Below are positions 10,294-18,984 of a stretch of DNA of 64,000 nt, piece after piece (position 1 is the first letter of the stretch; each line of letters begins with the position of its first letter). The stretch is from Humidesulfovibrio sp. Lineage in GTDB: Bacteria; Desulfobacterota; Desulfovibrionia; Desulfovibrionales; Desulfovibrionaceae. The stretch lies in contig JARLHQ010000008.1 of NCBI GenBank assembly GCA_031292175.1, positions 1 to 64,000 on the forward strand, in the 5' to 3' direction. Both the position numbers and the translations under genes were made by a program. The notes under the pieces are model-generated. The model did not search any database and had not been told where the DNA came from. It saw only the letters and a program-made list of their open reading frames with translations.

Positions 10294-11730
10294 CTAGACG
10301 ACGGGCGGCTTCACGCCGTGGAAGAACAGCCAGGAGATGAAGAGTCCGATCCAGATGATGAAGCCACACAGGCAGACGACATACACGGCGGCCAGCTTGC
10401 CGATGCCTTCGGCCCAGAGCTTCTTGAAGTTCGATACGACGCCGATGGTGAAGAAGGTGAGCACGAAGAAGATGCCGCGGAAGGTGCCGGTGCCGGCGAT
10501 GGTGGCCTTGCCGAGCTTCACCAGGTCCGGACCCATGGCGCACAGGGTCAGCATGATCAAAAAGGTGATGACGTAACCGGCCACGAAACGGGGGAAGCGG
10601 TCCAGCACGGCGCTGAACTTCATGCGTTCGCCGGGCTTGCATTCGATGAACGTGCACCACACCATGGCCAGGACGAAGGCCCAGATGCCGATGAACACGT
10701 CGATGAAGATCTTGATGGTCGTGGCGGTCATGGTGATCCAACCGGCCTGGTACTGCACGCCGGTGTCGGCGAACACCTTGGCGCGGATCAACGCGTCGGT
10801 GATGGCGCCGGAGGCGACGGCGCCGCCGTCGGACTTCACGGCCAGGCCCATCCAGGCGCCGGCGACCATGGGCTCGCCAGAAAGCCACCACTGCGCGACG
10901 AAGGGCAGGATGAGCATCTCGATACAGGTGAACACGACCACCAGCGAGGAGACCATGATGGGCACGATGGGCCGGGCGCGGATGGCGCCGCCGGTGGCGA
11001 TGGCGGCTGAAACGCCGCAGATGGAGATGCCGGAGGCCAGGGGCGCGGCCCATTCCTTGCTGAACTTGAAGTGCTTGCGGGCGACGTAATACACGAGCGC
11101 CCAGTAGATCAGATAGGCTTCAACGATGGCGCACAGGCCTCGGAAGATGACCGCGGAGGCCAGGCCCAGGGCGTCGACGGCCTTGACGCCAAGTTCCGCG
11201 CCCAGGATGACGATGGCGATCTTGATGTACATTTCCGGGCGCAGGGCCTCCTTCAATTCCTCGGAAACGCCGGGCATGAAGTTGCCGATGAGAATGCCTC
11301 CCACGAGGGCGACGATGAAGCCCGCCTCACCGGTGAGACCCATGGCCCAGGTGAGGTTGAACTTGGCCAGCTGGTCCGGGGTGGCGGCGATCACGGCATA
11401 GTGGCCGGCCGCCCAGCAGGCCATGCTGACAAAAAACACGATGGTGAAGGACTTGACGAACTTGGGCACATCGCCGCCCAGGAATTTCACGCCCACGCTC
11501 AGAAACGCGGTGATGAACGCATAGGTCAGCCCCAGGGATACGTAGCCGGGCAGCCACTTGTAGCCCTTGGCGGAGGCTGAGAAGATTTTATCCACGCTCA
11601 TCCAGGTGCCTGTATCGACGCTCCATCCCAGGACATCCAGCCCGGCGAAGTTGAGCATCCCGAGGGCAAAGAGGATAAGCCCCATGATGAGGGCGAGCTT
11701 ATCCTCGTTCAGCCATCTCTGTTCTGCCAT
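10294..11730 (-). CDS. UPF0324/YeiH-type membrane transporter (putative sulfate exporter family)
   Basis: A polytopic inner-membrane protein of 478 aa with about 11-12 hydrophobic segments. It resembles the family often labelled 'putative sulfate exporter' (Cons_hypoth698): GISICGVSAAIATGGAI and the repeated small-residue helices are typical. It is longer than the usual 330-350 aa YeiH proteins because of extra N-terminal and internal segments. The ATG at 11730 (MAEQRW) has a perfect GGAGG five bases upstream. The substrate is not shown by the sequence; in a sulfate reducer a sulfur oxyanion or sulfonate is a reasonable guess. The downstream gene encodes a 56-aa membrane protein, then the haem sensor kinase. 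Confidence 0.88.
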   Translation of the reverse strand: MAEQRWLNEDKLALIMGLILFALGMLNFAGLDVLGWSVDTGTWMSVDKIFSASAKGYKWLPGYVSLGLTYAFITAFLSVGVKFLGGDVPKFVKSFTIVFFVSMACWAAGHYAVIAATPDQLAKFNLTWAMGLTGEAGFIVALVGGILIGNFMPGVSEELKEALRPEMYIKIAIVILGAELGVKAVDALGLASAVIFRGLCAIVEAYLIYWALVYYVARKHFKFSKEWAAPLASGISICGVSAAIATGGAIRARPIVPIMVSSLVVVFTCIEMLILPFVAQWWLSGEPMVAGAWMGLAVKSDGGAVASGAITDALIRAKVFADTGVQYQAGWITMTATTIKIFIDVFIGIWAFVLAMVWCTFIECKPGERMKFSAVLDRFPRFVAGYVITFLIMLTLCAMGPDLVKLGKATIAGTGTFRGIFFVLTFFTIGVVSNFKKLWAEGIGKLAAVYVVCLCGFIIWIGLFISWLFFHGVKPPVV

Positions 11731-12302
11731 GTGAACCTCCTTGCAACGCATGTTCGATGTGCTGGTCGCGGCGGCCTCTCCTGGCGCGCCGAACCGGACG
11801 CTTGTGAACCAGGGGCCTGGGACCGACTCCCTGCCCTGGCTAGAAGCGCCTGCTGCGAAAGAGGGCAGCCCCCCCTCGCCTCACTCCGCTTCCGGTTAAG
11901 CAAGTCCGGGGCCAGGACATCGTTATTGCTATCAAGCTGCTTTTCAAGGATATTTTATGTCATCTTGCCGGGTGTCCGCAAACTTGCGGCTACACGGTGC
12001 CTCCAAGCGGAAGCAGGCCGCGGGGTCGGGGGAGATGGAAACAGCGACGCAGTCTGTGCCGTGCCCCGGCGATGGATTCGCGGAAACGAGACTTGTGCGG
12101 GAACGAATTGCCTAGGCTGAAGTCTGGGCAGGCGGCAATATTTTCCAGATTATTTCTAAAATTTCTCTTATGTATGAGGCTGTCTCCGGCTTCCTCACCC
12201 CCCCCTGCTCAAGTCCGGCACGGCCTCTCTGGCCGCGTGCTGCGTATGTGAAGGGCCGGGAAACTTACCCAGAAGGGCATGCAGGCACCGGTGGGCAAAA
12301 GA
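11731..12302. other. Intergenic region with no gene recognised
   Basis: About 570 bp upstream of the transporter. The ORF-track entries here are short, start in poor contexts and have no family-like sequence. I see no tRNA, riboswitch or repeat that I can support. It must hold the transporter promoter, but no clear -35/-10 pair stands out on the minus strand. Confidence 0.4.
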
Positions 12303-12340
12303 GAAACGCCAGCCCCTGTTCTCGCAGGGGCTGGCGTTTC
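12303..12340 (-). terminator. Terminator of serS
   Basis: A 16-bp perfect stem (GAAACGCCAGCCCCTG and its complement) with a 6-nt loop lies 37 bp past the serS stop codon and is followed on the minus strand by TCTTTT. Confidence 0.75.
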
Positions 12341-12376
12341 GGCAGCGCGTTTATTTGGGGGGGGAGCCCCTCGTCC

Positions 12377-13654
12377 TTATTTCATTGCAATCCTTTCCAG
12401 CCCACCCATGTACGGGCGCAGCGCCTTGGGCAGGACAATGCTGCCGTCGGCCTGCTGGCCGTTTTCGAGCACGGCCACCAGGGTGCGGCCCACGGCCAGG
12501 CCGGAGCCGTTCAGGGTATGCAGATACTCACTCTTCTTCGCGCCCTTGGCCTTGAAGCGGATGTTCGCGCGGCGGGCCTGGAAGTCCACGAAGTTCGAGC
12601 AGGACGAAATCTCACGGTACTTGTCCTGGCCGGGCAGCCAGACCTCAATGTCGTAGGTCTTGCAGGAGGAGAAGCCGATGTCGCCGCCGCAGAGCGCGAT
12701 GACGCGGTAGTGCAGGCCCAGGCGTTTGAGCACCGTCTCCGCGTGGCCGGTCAGGAGTTCCAGCTCCTCGAAGGACTGGTCCGGATGGGCGAAGCGCACA
12801 AGCTCCACCTTGTGGAACTGGTGCTGGCGGATGAGGCCCTTGGTGTCCTTGCCGTAGCTGCCGGCCTCGGAGCGGAAGCAGGGGGTCAGCGCGCAGTATG
12901 CCGTGGGCAGCTGGTCCTCTTCGAGCACCTCGCCGGAGTGCAGATTGGTGACGGGCACCTCGGCCGTAGGGATGAGGTAGTATTCCTGCCCCTCGATCTT
13001 GAAGAGGTCCTCCGCGAACTTGGGCAGCTGGCCGGTGCCAATCATGGCCTGCCTGTTGACGATGAAGGGCGGCAGCACTTCCGTGTAGCCGTTCTCGGCG
13101 GCGCAATCGAGCATGAACGCCCCCAGGGCGCGTTCGAGGCGGGCGGCCCAGCCGAAGCTGACGCAGAAGCGCGAGCCCGTGAGCTTGCCCGCGCGCTCAA
13201 AGTCGAGCCCGCCCAGGGTCTGGCCCAGCTCCCAGTGCTCCTTGGGCGTGAAGTCCAGCTTCGGCTTCTCGCCCCAGACGCGGATGACCGGATTGTCCTC
13301 CTCGGAGCAGCCGTCGGGCGTGGATTCGTGCGGGATGTTCGGAACCTTCAAGAGCCAGTCCGACTCCTTGGCCTCGATGACGGCGAGCTCGGCGTCCAGT
13401 TCCTTGATGCGCTCGCCCATCTTGGACAGCGAGGCCATGAGTTCGCTGGCGTCCTGGCCCGCGCGCTTGAGCTTCGCCACCTCCGCAGAGCCCTGGTTGC
13501 GCTCGGACTTGAGGCCCTCGGCCTCGCGGATGAGTGCGATGCGGGATTCGTCCAGGCGGGCGAACTCGGCCACGTCGGGCTCGGTCTTGCAGCGTTTCTT
13601 GAGGCCCTGGCTCACCGCGTCCAGGTTCTTTTGCACGAATTTGAGGTCAAGCAT
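12377..13654 (-). CDS. serS: Seryl-tRNA synthetase
   Basis: SerRS charges tRNA-Ser with serine in the cytoplasm. The true start is the ATG at 13654 (MLDLKFVQ) with AAGGAG upstream. The ORF track runs 207 codons further through non-coding sequence that overlaps the next gene. The 425-aa length matches the family. The N-terminal coiled-coil arm (about 30-100) precedes class II synthetase motifs: motif 2 around [22 protein letters not shown] and motif 3 in [25 protein letters not shown] and [15 protein letters not shown] are also diagnostic. It is followed by its own terminator and seems to be a single-gene unit. Confidence 0.97.
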   Translation of the reverse strand: MLDLKFVQKNLDAVSQGLKKRCKTEPDVAEFARLDESRIALIREAEGLKSERNQGSAEVAKLKRAGQDASELMASLSKMGERIKELDAELAVIEAKESDWLLKVPNIPHESTPDGCSEEDNPVIRVWGEKPKLDFTPKEHWELGQTLGGLDFERAGKLTGSRFCVSFGWAARLERALGAFMLDCAAENGYTEVLPPFIVNRQAMIGTGQLPKFAEDLFKIEGQEYYLIPTAEVPVTNLHSGEVLEEDQLPTAYCALTPCFRSEAGSYGKDTKGLIRQHQFHKVELVRFAHPDQSFEELELLTGHAETVLKRLGLHYRVIALCGGDIGFSSCKTYDIEVWLPGQDKYREISSCSNFVDFQARRANIRFKAKGAKKSEYLHTLNGSGLAVGRTLVAVLENGQQADGSIVLPKALRPYMGGLERIAMK

Positions 13655-13749
13655 GCTCTGTCTCCTTGAAATAAAGGCGCGGGCGTTTCCGCTCCCCGCC
13701 GTGTACCCAATGCCGGGCCGGGAATAAAGGGGGAAATTTCTTGCGGCGC

Positions 13750-14208
13750 TTACGGGTCGATGCCCTGTTCGATGTTCTTGCGCCGCACATGGAGCAGAAA
13801 GAACACCGCGATGGCCAGGCCGATGGGCCCCAGATCCTGCAGCCACAGGAACAGGGCGGCCAACGGCGCGCCCGCGCAGAGGAACCACACTTGCCGCTTC
13901 TTGCGGCGGTCTATGGGCTTGGCCAGCCAGACGCTCTCCTGGCCGATGAGCCGTTCGAGCGTGGGCAGCAGGCGGCGCAGCTCCGTGTGCTGCATGGGCG
14001 GCAGGGGCAGCTTGAGGCAGCCCGCGGCGGCGCCCAGAAGCGACAGGACGATGAGCGACGGGCTGTGGAAGAGCAGGCCGGGCGGCAGCAGGGCCAGGCT
14101 CGCGTTCTGCACGAGCCAGTTCCAGGGCTCGCGCCGCCGCAGGCGCAGCTTCTGCCACACGTTTTCCGCGCGCTGGCGGAGCAGGGGGATCAGGGTTCCG
14201 CTTTCCAT
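13750..14208 (-). CDS. Small membrane protein of unknown function
   Basis: A 152-aa protein from the ATG at 14208 (MESGTLIP), with GGAAGG upstream. The ORF-track start is 45 codons longer and reads into the divergent cinA-like gene, so it was rejected. Hydrophobic stretches near residues 35-65 and 110-145 suggest two to four TM helices separated by a basic loop ([10 protein letters not shown]). The tail is [13 protein letters not shown]. No named family is recognised. It is divergent from the CinA-type gene with about 56 bp between them, so the two may share a promoter region. Confidence 0.65.
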   Translation of the reverse strand: MESGTLIPLLRQRAENVWQKLRLRRREPWNWLVQNASLALLPPGLLFHSPSLIVLSLLGAAAGCLKLPLPPMQHTELRRLLPTLERLIGQESVWLAKPIDRRKKRQVWFLCAGAPLAALFLWLQDLGPIGLAIAVFFLLHVRRKNIEQGIDP

Positions 14209-14264
14209 GCCTTCCAATTGCCACGCGCGGCCCGCTTCTGTAAACAAGAGCCGGGGGGAGGCAC

Positions 14265-14798
14265 ATGAAAAACACCGCGCATCACGATCTGTTGGAACAG
14301 GAAGGCGCGCTCCGGCTGGAGCGCCTGGCCTCGGACGCCGCACGGCTGGTGACGAAGAACGGCTGGCTGCTCGCCACGGCGGAGTCGTGCACCGGCGGAC
14401 TTCTGGCCAGCACGCTCACCAATCTGTCCGGCAGCTCGACCTGGTTCCACGGCGGGGTGGTGGCCTATTCCAACGCCCTCAAAAGCGGGCTTCTCGGCGT
14501 CGATCCCGCGCTCATCGAGACGCATGGGGCCGTGAGCGAGGCCGTGGTGCTGGCCATGGCCCAGGGCGCGCTCGCGCTGCCCGGAATGCCCGAGGGCAAG
14601 GGCTGTTCCGTGGCCATCTCCGGCATCGCCGGACCCACCGGCGGCACGCGGGAAAAGCCTGTGGGCACGGTGTGGATCGGCTGGGCCTGGCCAGGCGGTG
14701 GCAGGGCCGAGGCCTTTCTGTTCCGGGGGGCGCGCGCGGCCGTGAAGGCCCAGAGCGTGGCCGGGGCGCTTTTCGGCATGGTGACGTTCGTCAGATAA
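14265..14798 (+). CDS. pncC: CinA C-terminal-type nicotinamide-nucleotide amidase
   Basis: A stand-alone CinA C-terminal domain (PncC type), expected to deamidate nicotinamide mononucleotide to nicotinate mononucleotide in NAD salvage. The 177-aa length fits a PncC without the N-terminal MoaB-like part of full CinA. Signature pieces are [12 protein letters not shown] near residue 38, [23 protein letters not shown] and [12 protein letters not shown]. The ATG is preceded by GGGGGAGG. thpR starts 17 bp after its stop, so the two form a probable operon. Confidence 0.93.
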   Translation: MKNTAHHDLLEQEGALRLERLASDAARLVTKNGWLLATAESCTGGLLASTLTNLSGSSTWFHGGVVAYSNALKSGLLGVDPALIETHGAVSEAVVLAMAQGALALPGMPEGKGCSVAISGIAGPTGGTREKPVGTVWIGWAWPGGGRAEAFLFRGARAAVKAQSVAGALFGMVTFVR

Positions 14799-14815
14799 CC
14801 CGCAGGAGACGGCGC

Positions 14816-15430
14816 ATGGCCGGAACCTTCCGCTGTTTCGTGGGGCTGCCCCTGCCGCGGGACTGGGGCGTGTCCCTTTCCCGTGTGGCCGGCCGGCTTT
14901 CCGGGCGGCTCGCCTCGCGCATTTCCTGGACCCGGCCGGACAACTGGCACATCACCTTGAAGTTTTTGGGTGAGGTGGAGCAAGCGCGGGTGCCGGAGAT
15001 CACCTCGGCGCTCGTGGAGATTTCCTTTGCGCCCCTGGCGCTGCGCCTGGGCGGGGCGGGGACGTTTTCGGCGGATGCGCGGTCTGGGGCGCACGCGCCG
15101 CGAACGCTTTGGGTCGCCCTGGCCGAAGGGGACGCGGCGGTTTCGCGGTTGGCGGAGTGGGTGGAACAGGTCCTCGCGCCTTTGGGCTTCGGCGCGCGCG
15201 CGAACGGTTTCCGGGCGCACGTGACCCTGGGCCGGGTGAAGGCGCCGGCTGCGGGCGAGGACTGGGGGCTTGTGGACCGCGAACTGGGGGCCGAGAATTT
15301 CGCACCCGCGCTGGTGGGGGAGATGGTGCTCTGGCGGAGCATACTTGGGCCCGCGGGGCCCAAGTACGTCGCCCTGGAAGGTTATCCGGCCCGCGGCAAC
15401 GGCGGGGGGCTGGCTGGAGGGACCGCCTAG
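14816..15430 (+). CDS. thpR: RNA 2',3'-cyclic phosphodiesterase (LigT/ThpR family)
   Basis: A 204-aa 2H-phosphoesterase. The ORF track joins it to a long upstream shadow frame; the real start is the ATG at 14816 with AGGAGA upstream. Both catalytic HxT motifs are present: HITLKFLGE (about residue 45) and HVTLGRV (about 135). FRCFVGLPLP at the N-terminus is typical. The enzyme opens 2',3'-cyclic phosphates on RNA ends in vitro; its role in the cell is poorly known. It follows pncC closely. Its TAG stop overlaps the TAG stop of the convergent next gene in a shared CTAG. Confidence 0.93.
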   Translation: MAGTFRCFVGLPLPRDWGVSLSRVAGRLSGRLASRISWTRPDNWHITLKFLGEVEQARVPEITSALVEISFAPLALRLGGAGTFSADARSGAHAPRTLWVALAEGDAAVSRLAEWVEQVLAPLGFGARANGFRAHVTLGRVKAPAAGEDWGLVDRELGAENFAPALVGEMVLWRSILGPAGPKYVALEGYPARGNGGGLAGGTA

Positions 15431-15927
15431 GCTGCGGTGTAGTCCCCCCGGTTGAACTTGATCCGCTCCGTCACCGTCATGGCTTCAAGCTCGGAGACCA
15501 CGCCCTGAAGCGCGGGGTGGCTCTGGGCAAGATTGGGATTGGCGCTCTTTATGTCCTGCACGGCGCTGTCAATGTCGTCGAGCACCCCATACGCCGTCTT
15601 CAGGCTGGAGGAACTCGACGTGCTCTGCAGATTCTGAGCGTACTGGTCCCATTTGTTGAGCACGCTGTCCACCTTGTCCATAATCCCACTCTCCGCCTTG
15701 GTTACCTCGCCTGTGGCCTCGACATTCTGCGTCCCGATAAGGGCCGAAAGGGTGCCGAGCCCGCCTGGAGGAAGCAGGGAAGTGGTGCTGCTCGTGGTCT
15801 GCGCGCTCGTCTTGGCGACTTCATCGCTCAAGATGTCGCCGAATGCGGTGTTGGACTGTGTGCCGCGGTTCGTCTGGGGGGTCTGGTCCAGACGGACGCT
15901 CTCCAACTGGTCAGGAAGGATCTTCAT
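15427..15927 (-). CDS. Ser/Thr-rich protein of unknown function
   Basis: A 166-aa hydrophilic protein starting MKILPDQLESV, without signal peptide or TM. The N-terminal half is rich in Ser, Thr and Gln, and the C-terminal half (about 75-160) is predicted helical (IMDKVDSVLNKWDQYA, AYGVLDDIDSAVQDIK). The composition resembles small flagellar or secreted export-apparatus proteins, but no family motif supports that. It is convergent with thpR and monocistronic as far as can be seen. The ATG has a GAGGAG-like site a few bases upstream. Confidence 0.7.
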   Translation of the reverse strand: MKILPDQLESVRLDQTPQTNRGTQSNTAFGDILSDEVAKTSAQTTSSTTSLLPPGGLGTLSALIGTQNVEATGEVTKAESGIMDKVDSVLNKWDQYAQNLQSTSSSSSLKTAYGVLDDIDSAVQDIKSANPNLAQSHPALQGVVSELEAMTVTERIKFNRGDYTAA

Positions 15928-16203
15928 GGCAACTCCTCACCCTGTGTTTTGCTTTCGATGTGCAGAGACCATGCCAAGGCGCTGTGTCTCATTTATGCTG
16001 AAATTGTATGACTTTTTGTGACAGCGCGGGGGGAAAATCTTGCCACACGGACATGCGCACACCCGGCTGCGGCTTGATTTTTGATACAGGATGCCGCCTT
16101 GCTTGTCCATCCGGCGCCCGCCCCCATCCCCGCTCTCTGGGCCATTCCGGGCGGGTTGCGCTGGCCGCGTTCGTCCACCTTTCTTATCGACGGTTATTTG
16201 TGC

Positions 16204-16232
16204 TTGCATTAGCGGACATTGGTGATTAATTT
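16204..16232 (+). promoter_or_regulatory. Candidate promoter of the universal stress gene
   Basis: TTGCAT and TAATTT are separated by 17 bp, about 60 bp before the UspA start. Both hexamers match consensus only in part. The rest of the 367-bp gap (15928-16294) holds no gene I can support. Confidence 0.3.
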
Positions 16233-16294
16233 CACAGTGTCCCATTTCCTCTCTTCGCTGAAGGGGGGCAACACAAGCCACAAGGGAGAGCGCC

Positions 16295-16738
16295 ATGGCC
16301 CAAATCAAGAAGATTCTTTGCGCAGTGGACTTTTCCGAGCACAGCCCCGCCGTTGCGGAGTACGCCCGGATTCTGGCCCAGGGCCTGGGGGCCAAGGTTG
16401 TCTGCCTGTACGTCGCCCCATCCCTGTCCCAGTACGTGGGCTTCCATGTGCCGCCCAGCTCCATTGAGAACTTCGTGGGCGAGATCGTCACGGGCGCCGA
16501 GGCCACCATGAGCGCCTTCCTGAACGAGAACTTCCAAGGCGCAGTGGTCGAGGGCCACGTGGTCACCGGCTACGCGGCCGAGGAGATTTTCGCCATGGCG
16601 GACAAGGAGAAGGCGGACCTCATCATCATGGGCACCCATGGCCGCAAGGGCATCGACCGCATCCTCTTCGGCTCCGTGGCCGAGAAGGTGGTCAAGGGCG
16701 CCAAGTGCCCGGTGATGACCATCCGTCCCGCAGGGTAA
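16295..16738 (+). CDS. Universal stress protein, UspA family
   Basis: A 147-aa single-domain Usp protein: KKILCAVDFSEHSPAVAEYA at the N-terminus, HVVTGYAAEEIF in the middle, and the ATP-binding-type loop GTHGRKGIDRILFGSVAEKVVKGAKCPV near the C-terminus. The G-2x-G-9x-G(S/T)-like spacing suggests nucleotide binding. Such proteins act in the cytoplasm under starvation or oxidative stress; the exact role is unknown. An AAGGGAGAG site precedes the ATG. A structured terminator follows, so it is probably transcribed alone. Confidence 0.93.
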   Translation: MAQIKKILCAVDFSEHSPAVAEYARILAQGLGAKVVCLYVAPSLSQYVGFHVPPSSIENFVGEIVTGAEATMSAFLNENFQGAVVEGHVVTGYAAEEIFAMADKEKADLIIMGTHGRKGIDRILFGSVAEKVVKGAKCPVMTIRPAG

Positions 16739-16746
16739 CAACCAGA

Positions 16747-16829
16747 GACGCCTGGACGACCGGGCGGGTTACGTATATGAAGGCGCTTCTTGGGGCGGCC
16801 CGCCGGGCTGCCCCAGGCGTCCTTTTTTT
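16747..16829 (+). terminator. Branched terminator after the universal stress gene
   Basis: GACGCCTGG (16747) pairs with CCAGGCGTC just before a run of seven T's (16823-16829). An inner GC-rich stem (GGGGCGGCCCG with CGGGCTGCCCC) sits within, giving a long hairpin that ends in a T-tract. Confidence 0.65.
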
Positions 16830-16868
16830 ATTGCGCACACGCCATTGCGCCAACGTACAGGAGCATCC

Positions 16869-17969
16869 ATGTCCAGCCAGCGCGTCCGGCCAGAGATCCT
16901 CGACTTCGTTCCCTACGTGCCGGGGCTCTCCATTGAGGAGATCAAGGCCAAGTACGGTCTTGAGAATGTCATCAAGCTCGCCAGCAACGAGAATCCCCTG
17001 GGCGTCTCGCCCCTGGTGGCCGAGGCCATCATCCGCGCGGCCACGGAAGTGCACCGCTACCCCCAGAACCACACCCCGCGCCTGGCCCAGGCCATCGCCG
17101 CGGCCATGGGCGTCGCCGCCGAGCAGGTGGTGACGGGCAACGGCTCGGACGAGATCATCGACCTGCTGATGCGCGTGGTGGCCCAGCCGGGCAAGGATAA
17201 CGTGCTCTGCTATGAGCACTCCTTCAGCATGTACGGGCTCACGGCGCGGCTGTGCGGCGTGGCCTACCGCGAGGTTCCGCGGGGCGAGGGCTACCGTCTC
17301 CCGCTGGAGTCCCTGGCCGAGGCCGTGGACGAGAACACCGCGCTCGTTTTTGTCACCAGCCCGGACAACCCGACGGGCCAGACCGCGCGCGCGGAGGAGC
17401 TCCTGGTCCTCTCCGGCGTGCTGCCCGCCGGGGCGCTCCTGGTGGTGGACGAGGCTTACATGGATTTCGCCTGGCCGCCGGAGGAATACTCCATGTTGAA
17501 CATGGTGGCCGAGCTGGACAACCTGGTCGTGCTGCGCACCTTCTCCAAGGCCTACGGGCTGGCCGGCCTACGCCTGGGTTACGGCGTCATGCCCCTGTGG
17601 CTGGCTTCGCTGGTGCGACGCGCCCGGCCTCCGTTCACGGTGAACCTCATCGCCGAGGAGGCCGCGCTGACCGCGCTCGCGGACGACAACTACTACAGCG
17701 CCACTTTGGAGGTGGTGTTCCAGGGCCGGGAGCGGCTGCTCACCCGTCTGCCGGAGCTCGGCTGCGAGGTCTGGCCCTCGCAGGCCAACTTCGTCATGTT
17801 CCGCCCGCCGTATCCGGCCGGGGACGTGTGCGAGGAACTGCTCAAGCGCGGCGTCATCGTGCGGCATCTGAAGAGCTTCGGCCTGCCCGACAACATCCGC
17901 GTCAACGTGGGCACCAAGGCCGAGACCGAGGCGTTCCTGAAGGCCCTTGAGGAGATCCTGCATGGCTAG
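16869..17969 (+). CDS. hisC: Histidinol-phosphate aminotransferase
   Basis: A PLP-dependent class I/II aminotransferase that converts imidazole-acetol phosphate and glutamate to histidinol phosphate in histidine synthesis. The start is the ATG at 16869 (MSSQRVRPEI), eight codons inside the ORF-track start, with CAGGAG upstream. The protein is 366 aa. Diagnostic pieces are LASNENPLG, NGSDEIIDLL, TSPDNPTGQ, the PLP-loop FSKAYGLAGLRLGY with the Schiff-base lysine, and C-terminal IRVNVGT. The cmk start codon overlaps its 3' end by 8 bp, so translation of the two is coupled. Confidence 0.96.
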   Translation: MSSQRVRPEILDFVPYVPGLSIEEIKAKYGLENVIKLASNENPLGVSPLVAEAIIRAATEVHRYPQNHTPRLAQAIAAAMGVAAEQVVTGNGSDEIIDLLMRVVAQPGKDNVLCYEHSFSMYGLTARLCGVAYREVPRGEGYRLPLESLAEAVDENTALVFVTSPDNPTGQTARAEELLVLSGVLPAGALLVVDEAYMDFAWPPEEYSMLNMVAELDNLVVLRTFSKAYGLAGLRLGYGVMPLWLASLVRRARPPFTVNLIAEEAALTALADDNYYSATLEVVFQGRERLLTRLPELGCEVWPSQANFVMFRPPYPAGDVCEELLKRGVIVRHLKSFGLPDNIRVNVGTKAETEAFLKALEEILHG

Positions 17970-18630
17970 CGACACGCCAATGATCGTGACCCTGGACGGC
18001 CCGGCCGGCGTGGGCAAAAGCACCTTGGCCGCGCGCCTGGCCGGCGAGCTGGGCCTCGCCTTTCTGGACACCGGGGCCATGTTCCGCGCCGCGGCCTATA
18101 CCCTGGGCGAGGGCGCCTGGGACTGGACCCAGGGCATTTTGCAGCAGAAGCTGGGCGACTTCGATTTTTCGCTCCGAGGCAGCGGCAAGGACACGCAGCT
18201 TTTGCTGAACGGCCAGCCCCTGCCCGAGGCGATCCGCAGCGAGGAGGCCGGACGTTGGGCCTCGCAGCTCGCGGTGGTGCCCTCGGTGCGCGCGTACATG
18301 AAGATGGCGCAGATCTTCCTGGGCCAGACCACGGCGCTGGTGGCCGAGGGCCGCGACATGGGCACCGTGGTGTTCCCCGGCGCGCGGCACAAGTTCTTCC
18401 TCGACGCCGACCCGGACGAACGCGCGCGCAGGCGTTGCCTTCAGCTGGAGACCCAGGGCAAGCCCGCCGATCTCTCGACCATTGCCGCGAGCATCCGCCA
18501 GCGCGACGACCAGGACCGCAACCGCAGCATCGCGCCGCTCAAGCCCGCTCCGGACGCCGTTGTGGTGGACACCACGCGTTTGACAGAAGATGAGGTGCTG
18601 GAAAAGGTGCTTGGCCTCGTCCGTGGATAG
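17962..18630 (+). CDS. cmk: Cytidylate kinase
   Basis: Cmk phosphorylates CMP and dCMP to the diphosphates. The start chosen is the ATG at 17962 (MASDTP), which overlaps the hisC stop; the ORF-track start is five codons upstream and less likely. The 222-aa protein has a Walker A loop LDGPAGVGKSTLAARLA at the N-terminus, the FLDTGAMFRA substrate segment, AEGRDMGTVVFP and the lid-region RDDQDRNRSIAPLKPA. All are standard for the family. The pairing of hisC with cmk makes a two-gene unit. Confidence 0.95.
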   Translation: MASDTPMIVTLDGPAGVGKSTLAARLAGELGLAFLDTGAMFRAAAYTLGEGAWDWTQGILQQKLGDFDFSLRGSGKDTQLLLNGQPLPEAIRSEEAGRWASQLAVVPSVRAYMKMAQIFLGQTTALVAEGRDMGTVVFPGARHKFFLDADPDERARRRCLQLETQGKPADLSTIAASIRQRDDQDRNRSIAPLKPAPDAVVVDTTRLTEDEVLEKVLGLVRG

Positions 18631-18697
18631 GCTTCCGGGCTGAGGCCCGCCAACGGGGCTTGGCTGGCCGGGCGCACGGCCCGGCGGGTCAGAGGCG

Positions 18698-18979
18698 TCA
18701 GGCCCCGCGCTTGTAGCCGATGGTGACGGTTTCCCCCCGGGCGATGACCGGGATGCGGCGCACCCCGCCGGAAAGCCGGAGCATCTCCGCCAGGGCCTCG
18801 GGGTCGGCCTCCACATCCAGAAATTCAGCGCGTGGCATGGCCTTGCGCGCACGGTTCGTGTGCGGGCAGCCCACCTTGCCGTAGATGCGCGCGCCCGCGC
18901 CCCGGTCCCCAACAGGGGCCTCGGGTAAGGCGCCACCCGCCAGGGGCAGGGAGCGGAAGCCCTTGTCCGCCTCGCTCAT
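18698..18979 (-). CDS. UXX-star-type glutaredoxin-like protein (cysteine form)
   Basis: A 93-aa thioredoxin-fold protein whose core IYGKVGCPHTNRARKAMP matches my memory of the UXX-star (seleno)protein family, in which the first redox residue is often selenocysteine. Here that codon is TGC, so it is a plain cysteine form. There is no second Cys in the motif (CPHT), so it would work by a monothiol mechanism. LDVEADPEALAEMLRLSGG and IPVIARGE follow as expected. It lies on the minus strand, convergent with cmk. The Ala/Gly-rich first 25 residues may be linker or a start-site error. Confidence 0.8.
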   Translation of the reverse strand: MSEADKGFRSLPLAGGALPEAPVGDRGAGARIYGKVGCPHTNRARKAMPRAEFLDVEADPEALAEMLRLSGGVRRIPVIARGETVTIGYKRGA

Positions 18980-18984
18980 GCTCC

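Noticed and set aside
11731-12302. Riboswitch or structural RNA upstream of the transporter
   Set aside because: Looked for cobalamin, SRP and 6S-like landmarks; none could be aligned well enough to support a call.
12170-13669. 499-aa plus-strand ORF across serS
   Set aside because: Shadow frame; serS on the minus strand has all class II synthetase motifs.
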